Assembly (NCBI GenBank): GCA_013152615.1
Contig: JAADGA010000153.1
Span: 1-27,093 of the forward strand
Source of the DNA: Alphaproteobacteria bacterium
GTDB lineage: Bacteria; Pseudomonadota; Alphaproteobacteria; Sphingomonadales; Emcibacteraceae
Length of the DNA: 27,093 bases
Reading direction: 5' to 3'
In this document: positions 24,782 to 27,093 of the stretch, one piece after another
Layout of the letters: each line of letters begins with the position of its first letter
Numbering within the stretch: the first letter of the stretch is position 1
The notes under the pieces: model-generated
The model's database searches: none
The model's input: the letters and a program-made list of their open reading frames with translations, nothing else
What the model was told of the DNA's origin: nothing
Translations under genes and position numbers: made by a program

Positions 24782-25999
24782 ATGGCCACGAATGATAGCC
24801 CTCAATTTAACAGGCAACTTGAGCGGTTTCAGCCCTCTGCCATCAATGCGGTATTTTCCCTGACCAATCGGCTTAAGGCAGAGGGCAAAGATATTATTGA
24901 TTTGAGTATTGGAGAGCCGGATTTTAATACCCCAGAGCATGTCAAGCAGGAAGCTATCGCGGCCATACGGGACAATAATACCAAATATACCCCGTCCGAT
25001 GGCACCAAAGCATTAAAACTCGCCGTAATCGAAAAATTTAAACGGGATAATGGTCTGAGCTATACTCTAAACCAGATTGCCATTGACAGTGGGGTAAAAC
25101 CCCTGCTGTTTCATCTCATGAAATCTTTGCTGGATGAAGGCAGCGAAGTGATCATCCCGACGCCTTGCTGGACCTCTTATCCGGGCATGGTCATGTTGGC
25201 CGGGGCGGAACCCGTGTTCGTCCGCTGCCCGCAGGAGAAAGGCTTCAAACTTCAGGCAGAAGATCTGGCAGCGGCGATAACCCCAAAGACCCGCATGGTA
25301 ATGCTTAACTCACCGGGCAATCCCACCGGGGCGGCTTATTCTGCTGAAGAGATGAAGCCGCTGACCGATGTATTACTGCGCCATCCTCATGTCTGGATTT
25401 TAGCGGACGATATCTACGAACATATTGTATTTGATGATTTCAAGCATGTTAATCCAGCGGCACTGGAACCGGAATTGTTAAACCGGACAATCACGCTGAA
25501 CGGTGTTTCCAAGGCTTATTGCATGACCGGTTGGCGTATTGGCTATGCGGCGGGTCCGGAACCGGTTATGCGGGCACTGCTGAAAGTATTATCCCAGGGG
25601 GCCGGCTGTCCCAGTTCGATTAGTCAGGCCGCTGCCGTGGCGGCATTACAAGGTCCGCAGGAATATTTGAAAGACTGGGCGCGTATTTATCAGCAGCGCC
25701 GCGATTATCTGGTGAGCCGTCTGGACGCCATCCCCGGAATTGAGTGCAATATACCGGAAGGCGCGTTTTACTTATACCCCTCCTGTGCCGGTTTGGTCGG
25801 CAAACATACCCCGGATGGCACAGAAATCAGCAATAGCGTGGATTTTGTCACCTATTTACTGGAAGCGGCTCTGGTTGCTGTGGTGCCGGGAAGTGCGTTT
25901 GAATATGACCCGAATTTCCGCCTTTCCTATGCGGCCTCACTTGAAGAACTGGAAAAAGCCTGCGACCGCATTGACGCCGCAGTCCTTGCCTTGACCTAA
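24782..25999 (+). CDS. PLP-dependent class I/II aminotransferase
   Basis: 405 residues from the ATG at 24782, with AGGGAGG 6-7 bases upstream; the frame extends into the previous gene without homology. Signatures of fold-type I aminotransferases: IIDLSIGEPDFNTPEHV, NSPGNPTGAAYS, ILADDIYEHIVFDD and the PLP-lysine motif SKAYCMTGWRIGY with Lys244. The C-terminal Arg expected to bind the substrate carboxylate lies in NFRLSYAAS. It is closest to the aspartate/AruH-like branch (AT-I gamma type), whose specificity varies widely. It would turn an amino acid into the 2-oxo acid used by the ThDP enzyme. The last seven codons including the stop are duplicated downstream. Confidence 0.92.
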   Translation: MATNDSPQFNRQLERFQPSAINAVFSLTNRLKAEGKDIIDLSIGEPDFNTPEHVKQEAIAAIRDNNTKYTPSDGTKALKLAVIEKFKRDNGLSYTLNQIAIDSGVKPLLFHLMKSLLDEGSEVIIPTPCWTSYPGMVMLAGAEPVFVRCPQEKGFKLQAEDLAAAITPKTRMVMLNSPGNPTGAAYSAEEMKPLTDVLLRHPHVWILADDIYEHIVFDDFKHVNPAALEPELLNRTITLNGVSKAYCMTGWRIGYAAGPEPVMRALLKVLSQGAGCPSSISQAAAVAALQGPQEYLKDWARIYQQRRDYLVSRLDAIPGIECNIPEGAFYLYPSCAGLVGKHTPDGTEISNSVDFVTYLLEAALVAVVPGSAFEYDPNFRLSYAASLEELEKACDRIDAAVLALT

Positions 26000-26020
26000 G
26001 CAGTCGTTGCCTTGACCTAA
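25979..26020 (+). repeat. 21-bp tandem duplication of the aminotransferase 3' end
   Basis: 25979-25999 and 26000-26020 are identical in 20 of 21 positions (GCAGTCSTTGCCTTGACCTAA). The first copy encodes the last codons and the TAA of the aminotransferase; the second repeats them in the same frame and ends in TAA at 26018-26020, overlapping the AAGGAG (26019-26024) that serves the next gene. Confidence 0.96.
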
Positions 26021-26032
26021 GGAGAATTTATT

Positions 26033-27093
26033 TTGCAGGAATTACTTAAGAAACCCCATATATTCTGGCAGGAACAAGCCCGGAATGTGCGTATCGAAAC
26101 GGGGCTTTATCTCAACGGGAAATTCATAAAAGGGTGTGAGGGCCATCAACTGGAGAGTGTCAATCCGGTAAATGGCGACGTTATCGCCACATTGGATATT
26201 GCCACTCAGGCCGATGTGGACAAGGCGGTTTCAATCGCCAAACAGGCTTTCCACTCCGGTGTCTGGTCGCATATGGCACCGCGAAAACGCATGGAAATAT
26301 TATACCGCTTTGCCGAATTAGTGGAAGAAAATGCCGCCGATCTTGCGGTATTGGAGAGTCTGGATATGGGCAAACCGGTTACCCGTGTCCTGACTGCGGA
26401 CCTGCCGGCGGTCCTGAGTACAATACGTTATTATGCGGAGTGTATCGACAAGATTGAAGGCACGGTCACAAATACGGTCTCTGATGCCTTCCATTATATT
26501 CTGCGTGAGCCACTGGGCGTTGTCGCGGCGATTACGCCATGGAATTTCCCGATGATGCTCGCCATGTGGAAAGTTATTCCCGCACTCGCGGCAGGCAATA
26601 CTGTCGTCCTGAAGCCCGCCGAGCAGGCACCATTGCGCTGTCTGCGTCTGGTGGAACTTTTTGGAGAAGCGGGCGCCCCCCCCGGGGTCTTTAACGTCAT
26701 CAACGGACCGGGAGAAGTCAGCGGCAAGGCATTGGCACTGCATATGGATGTTGCCAAAGTCTGCTTCACCGGATCGACCGAGGTGGGGCGGCTGATGATG
26801 GTCTATGCCGGTCAGTCAAACCTGAAAAAAGTTTCGCTTGAATGTGGCGGTAAAAGCCCGCAGATTATTCTGGCCGATGTCCCCGATCTGGATGTGGCGG
26901 TGGCGGCCGCTGTCGCCGGGATCTATGCCAATTCCGGACAGGTTTGTAGCGCGGGATCGCGCCTGCTGGTCGAGAAATCCATCCATGCTGAATTTGTCAA
27001 ACGTTTTAGCAAAAAGGCCGCAGCCACCTTTGCCCCCGGTGACCCCCTTGACCCGGAAACAACAATGGGGCCGTTGGTTAGCCACGGCCACTG
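26033..27093 (+). CDS. Aldehyde dehydrogenase, PuuC/KauB-like (partial, runs off the window)
   Basis: Open from a TTG at 26033 to the end of the window (353 codons, no stop). AAGGAG at 26019-26024 lies 8 bases before the TTG, and no ATG fits better. Catalytic features of NAD(P)-dependent aldehyde dehydrogenases: Asn171 in TPWNFP, KPAEQ, FTGSTEVG, Glu270 in LECGGKSPQI and the nucleophile Cys305 in NSGQVCSAG. The N-terminus (FWQEQARN, LYLNGKF), YYAECIDKIEG and PGDPLDPETTMGPL resemble PuuC and KauB, which oxidise gamma-aminobutyraldehyde-type compounds. It would convert the aldehyde from the ThDP enzyme into an acid. The C8 run near 26676 stays in frame. Confidence 0.93.
   Translation, partial: MQELLKKPHIFWQEQARNVRIETGLYLNGKFIKGCEGHQLESVNPVNGDVIATLDIATQADVDKAVSIAKQAFHSGVWSHMAPRKRMEILYRFAELVEENAADLAVLESLDMGKPVTRVLTADLPAVLSTIRYYAECIDKIEGTVTNTVSDAFHYILREPLGVVAAITPWNFPMMLAMWKVIPALAAGNTVVLKPAEQAPLRCLRLVELFGEAGAPPGVFNVINGPGEVSGKALALHMDVAKVCFTGSTEVGRLMMVYAGQSNLKKVSLECGGKSPQIILADVPDLDVAVAAAVAGIYANSGQVCSAGSRLLVEKSIHAEFVKRFSKKAAATFAPGDPLDPETTMGPLVSHGH

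Noticed and set aside
26666..26690. Possible frameshift at the C8 run in the aldehyde dehydrogenase gene
   Set aside because: The reading frame gives the expected GAPPGVFNV on both sides, so the run is in frame.

Overview
The window reads as chromosomal DNA of an alphaproteobacterium. Three things point there: a class I (archaeal-type) lysyl-tRNA synthetase, an Irr-like member of the Fur family, and the gene order metK-trmB-rimP-nusA-ylxR-infB-rbfA-truB-rpsO-pnp. A lower rank cannot be fixed by eye. No rRNA, tRNA, CRISPR array, transposase or integrase was seen. Nearly all genes lie on the + strand.

Layout. (1) 1-4244: the 3' end of a probable UDP-GlcNAc 2-epimerase gene, ygfZ (Fe-S cluster repair), tag (3-methyladenine glycosylase I) and a large Ntn-hydrolase acylase. 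The acylase matches the acyl-homoserine-lactone acylase PvdQ at its catalytic spacing but carries a lipobox and a five-unit QKxQx tether. (2) 4245-7006: a terminator-like hairpin, lysK broken by one extra base at a CCT-TGA site, an AT-rich intergenic stretch full of overlapping inverted repeats, a small initiating sugar-phosphate transferase and a strong intrinsic terminator. (3) 7007-18527: the information-processing block. It covers S-adenosylmethionine synthesis, tRNA m7G methylation, ribosome maturation, transcription elongation, translation initiation, tRNA pseudouridylation, ribosomal protein S15 and PNPase. Hairpins lie in the rimP leader, in the pnp leader and around the pnp stop codon. 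(4) 18528-21360: an NMO-like flavoenzyme with a four-Cys C-terminal extension, an irr-like regulator and a YqaA/DedA membrane protein preceded by a 26-bp tandem repeat. (5) 21361-27093: a LysR regulator on the - strand, a poorly conserved stretch with an unrecognised ORF, then an operon of ThDP-dependent decarboxylase/synthase-like enzyme, class I/II aminotransferase and a PuuC/KauB-like aldehyde dehydrogenase that runs off the window.

How the genes work together. The last three genes suggest a route from amino acid to 2-oxo acid to aldehyde to carboxylic acid, possibly under the LysR regulator. This is inferred from family and order. It resembles the arginine transaminase pathway of Pseudomonas, but the substrate cannot be read from the sequence.

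The most unusual observations are the single-base frameshift in an essential synthetase gene exactly at CCT-TGA, the lipid-anchored PvdQ-like acylase, the mutually exclusive inverted repeats upstream of the sugar transferase, and a recurring pattern of short tandem duplications (14, 14, 20, 21 and 26 bp) at gene boundaries, several of which copy a ribosome binding site or a stop codon.
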